From positions 2,532,163-2,596,162 of the forward strand of contig JANAVB010003999.1 in assembly GCA_029216955.1 (NCBI GenBank): a DNA stretch of 64,000 nt, read 5' to 3'. The notes under the pieces were generated by a model, which made no database searches, was not told where the DNA came from, and saw only the letters and a program-made list of their open reading frames with translations. Below are positions 62,123-64,000 of the stretch, piece by piece. Position 1 is the first letter of the stretch, and the number at the start of each line of letters is the position of its first letter. The position numbers and the translations under genes were made by a program. This DNA comes from Iris pallida. Lineage: Eukaryota > Streptophyta > Magnoliopsida > Asparagales > Iridaceae.

Positions 62123-62335
62123 TCACTAATTCTCAAACTGTACTCTTTTTCCTTCGACCAAGTTTTTATCCCATTGGGTTTTTCTTGGGAAGGTTTTAAC
62201 GAGGCAGTTTATCACGCTTACACATTTTGTGTAATATGTACTCTTTTTTCCTTCGTAGTTTTTATCCCGTTGGGTTTTTCTTGGCAAGGTTTTAACGAGA
62301 CATATCCCATATTACATCGGACATCCAAGGGGGAG
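62123..62335 (+). other. Copia 3' untranslated region with direct repeat and polypurine tract
   Basis: A unit of about 65-75 bp containing CTTTTTTCCTTCG..TTTTTATCCC, TTGGGTTTTTCTTGG and AAGGTTTTAACGAG occurs twice (about 62140-62205 and 62240-62300). The polypurine tract AAGGGGGAG at 62327-62335 abuts the 3' LTR. Confidence 0.85.
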
Positions 62336-62556
62336 TGTTGTAAATATGGATGTCTCATGACTCTTAGTCATCCATAACTTATGTAACTCATGCCTTTTGG
62401 TTTCATAACGTATGTAACTCGTGCCCTTTGATTTCATAACTCATGACCTTTGGCAATACATTGTAAACCTATATAAAGGCCATATTGGATGAATGAAATG
62501 ATACACAACTTTTTTCTCAATTTTCTCTTGTTGCTCTCTCTCTCTAGTTTATAACA
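62336..62556 (+). repeat. 3' LTR of the copia element
   Basis: 221 bp, uninterrupted, matching the two pieces of the 5' LTR with about eight substitutions and a 2-bp CT indel. Confidence 0.93.
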
Positions 62557-62561
62557 TTAAC

Positions 62562-62749
62562 AACGTTTGGCCACCATATTGAAATCCAATATTCTCCAAC
62601 CAAGAGAAAATTTATTTATCTTGGGTTGCAGAACAAGCAACAAGATTAGAATTACAATTTTGGAATTTCATCGAGAAGCATAAAGTTTGTTCTGTAGTTG
62701 CAAGCCATTGCAACAAAAACATTTAAAGTAATTAGTTTGGAAATAAAAA

Positions 62750-62750
<1 letters not shown>
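62562..62750. other. Flank of the copia insertion, unassigned
   Basis: Together with 48885-48982 this is the sequence into which the copia element inserted. No domain is recognised in either piece or across the junction. Confidence 0.5.
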
Positions 62751-62754
<4 letters not shown>

Positions 62755-62817
<63 letters not shown>

Positions 62818-62959
62818 GTGTTCGCGCATCCCCACCAATCCCGTGGCCACTGTCACCTAGCGTGGTTGGTGGGGAGGGGGGGGGGGGGAGGGGTGCGCTC
62901 GATCCCGGATCTCCCCGCCGAAAGTCCCCCCTCCCCTCGTGCCACTTGCGCTGCGAGCG

Positions 62960-63058
<99 letters not shown>

Positions 63059-63144
63059 TTTTGAACTTATTTTAATTAGTGTATCATAAGATCAGTTATC
63101 ATCTTTTCGTATTTTTTAGGTAATTTTGTGTGTGTGTGTGTGTG
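62755..63144. repeat. Microsatellites around a GC-rich island
   Basis: (AT)n 62755-62814, a 146-bp GC-rich island (62815-62960) with a G-run (62873-62892) and GTGCGCTCGATCCC, then (AT)n 62961-63011 and (CA)n 63012-63054, and (GT)n near 63128-63144. ORFs here are repeat artefacts. Confidence 0.9.
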
Positions 63145-64000
63145 TTTTCTTTTTACAATGTCAAGAAATTTAAAGTACAATTTTTTTTTAAAAATTTCTA
63201 TTGATAATAGTAATCTTTGGAAAATGATAATGATAGAAATTTTTTATGATTGAAACATGAATATTGTATGGAAAAAGAAAACTTGTATGCAAACTTTATT
63301 GTTTGACTCTTAAACATAAATGACATGCAAGTTGACATAGTAACATTTTGTTTATAAAATAATTAAGTATATTTTAGGAATTCAAAATTTTTACCACCTA
63401 TATATATAATAAAAAATGTTGTAAGGATGACAAGGTCACGATGTTTCCGGAACAATATTTGCAGCATCTCCCTCACCACCACTATTTGTCGGAATTGTGG
63501 TGTGGAATATGGCCCATACCAATTAAAACGGTCCCATTAGGTAAGCATCCGGCCCGTGTCGTACTAATGACTACGTGACCAAATTTGACGGAGTAATACC
63601 TACAATTAATGATTCCAATTTTACTGTTTCGGCCCTTTTTTTTTTTGGGAGGGGGGGGGGTGAACTAGGTTCAGTTAGTATTTTCAGATAAAAATTATTA
63701 AAAATGGATATGTGATGTTCACGTACCTTATTTGACAAATACTATTTGTTTACGTATAGTTTCTTATAGTTTCTTCGAACATCAATATTCTTCTGAAAAT
63801 GATAGTCCAGTAACAACTTAACAAAATAACCATGAAAAATAAGTCACGTGACCATCACATGTCTATTTTTAAACGATTTTCGTCCAAAAGTACCATTGGA
63901 ATACAGTTCAGACACTCTTTAAACCAAAATACAAAACTTAAATACGAAATAAACCAAAAAATTTCAATGACCGACATTTCTTGGGTACCATTTTAACATG
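63145..64000. other. Unassigned AT-rich sequence
   Basis: No gene, LTR end or terminal inverted repeat is recognised. One T-run and G-run pair occurs near 63638-63661. Confidence 0.6.

Larger units (their letters stand above)
48983..62556 (+). mobile_element. Full-length Ty1/copia retrotransposon, 5' LTR split by CACTA1
   Basis: LTRs begin TGTTGTAAATATGG and end AGTTTATAACA. A perfect 5-bp duplication TTAAC (48978-48982, 62557-62561) flanks the element. Excluding CACTA1 the element is about 6.3 kb with LTRs of 223 and 221 bp that differ at about eight positions. The order gag, protease, integrase, RT-RNase H is that of Ty1/copia. All frames carry stops or shifts except RT-RNase H, which has a long open reading frame. 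The copia insertion predates CACTA1. Confidence 0.93.

Noticed and set aside
62870..62930. tRNA gene or SINE head
   Set aside because: Only a weak B-box-like string is seen, with no A box at the right distance and no cloverleaf.

Overview
This window is nuclear DNA of a flowering plant, most likely a eudicot with a large, repeat-rich genome. It is filled almost end to end by nested transposable elements: Ty3/gypsy chromovirus-type LTR retrotransposons, one Ty1/copia element and two CACTA (En/Spm) DNA transposons, joined by long (AT)n arrays. I find no intact host gene, rRNA, tRNA, CRISPR array or prokaryotic signal. Host-derived sequence is limited to gene fragments carried inside a CACTA element. 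Species cannot be read from the sequence. Layout, left half (1-26153), minus strand: a gypsy element 'B' has its 5' LTR at 23979-26153 and its gag at 8251-9465. Its leader was split by a 14.3-kb CACTA element ('CACTA2', 9516-23796, TSD TAC). Its gag was split by a second gypsy element, A' (5' LTR 4325-8250, gag/protease/RT start running off the left edge). The A' gag was in turn split by a 2.1-kb solo LTR (S1, 1567-3669, TSD GCTGC). CACTA2 carries fragments that look like plant RopGAP (REN1-type) and DNA topoisomerase II genes. A gag-only gypsy element, C (14465-22232), sits inside the captured RopGAP intron. B itself sits in the remnant of another LTR (26154-26440), giving nesting four layers deep. 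Layout, right half (26154-64000), plus strand: gypsy element A has LTRs at 27353-30694 and 38300-41604. Its rearranged interior keeps RNase H, integrase (DDX35E intact) and chromodomain, and the chromodomain is split by a 3.9-kb solo LTR (S2, 34071-38009, TSD GTATT). A second copy of the A leader follows the right LTR. Next come an unassigned 1.3-kb stretch, a further LTR (E, about 43890-48884) and a full-length Ty1/copia element (48983-62556, TSD TTAAC). The copia 5' LTR is split by a 7.3-kb CACTA element ('CACTA1', 49030-56292, TSD TAT) with decayed tnp2/DUF4218/DUF4216 and Transposase_24 genes. The last 1.4 kb is microsatellites and unassigned sequence. How the parts relate: every autonomous gene set is broken by stops or frameshifts, many of them CAG-to-TAG or CGA-to-TGA, as expected from old methylated repeats. 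The most interesting signal is a shared non-coding architecture in otherwise diverged gypsy LTRs (A, A', S2, E). In transcription order it consists of a W-box (TTGAC) array (dense in A', S2 and E), a donor-like block ending GTACATTC, a 650-830-nt span ending in CTGAC and YAG acceptor-like sites, and an 85-bp terminal block. A 17-bp leader motif then follows 9-10 nt past the LTR, and elements B and C share that motif too.
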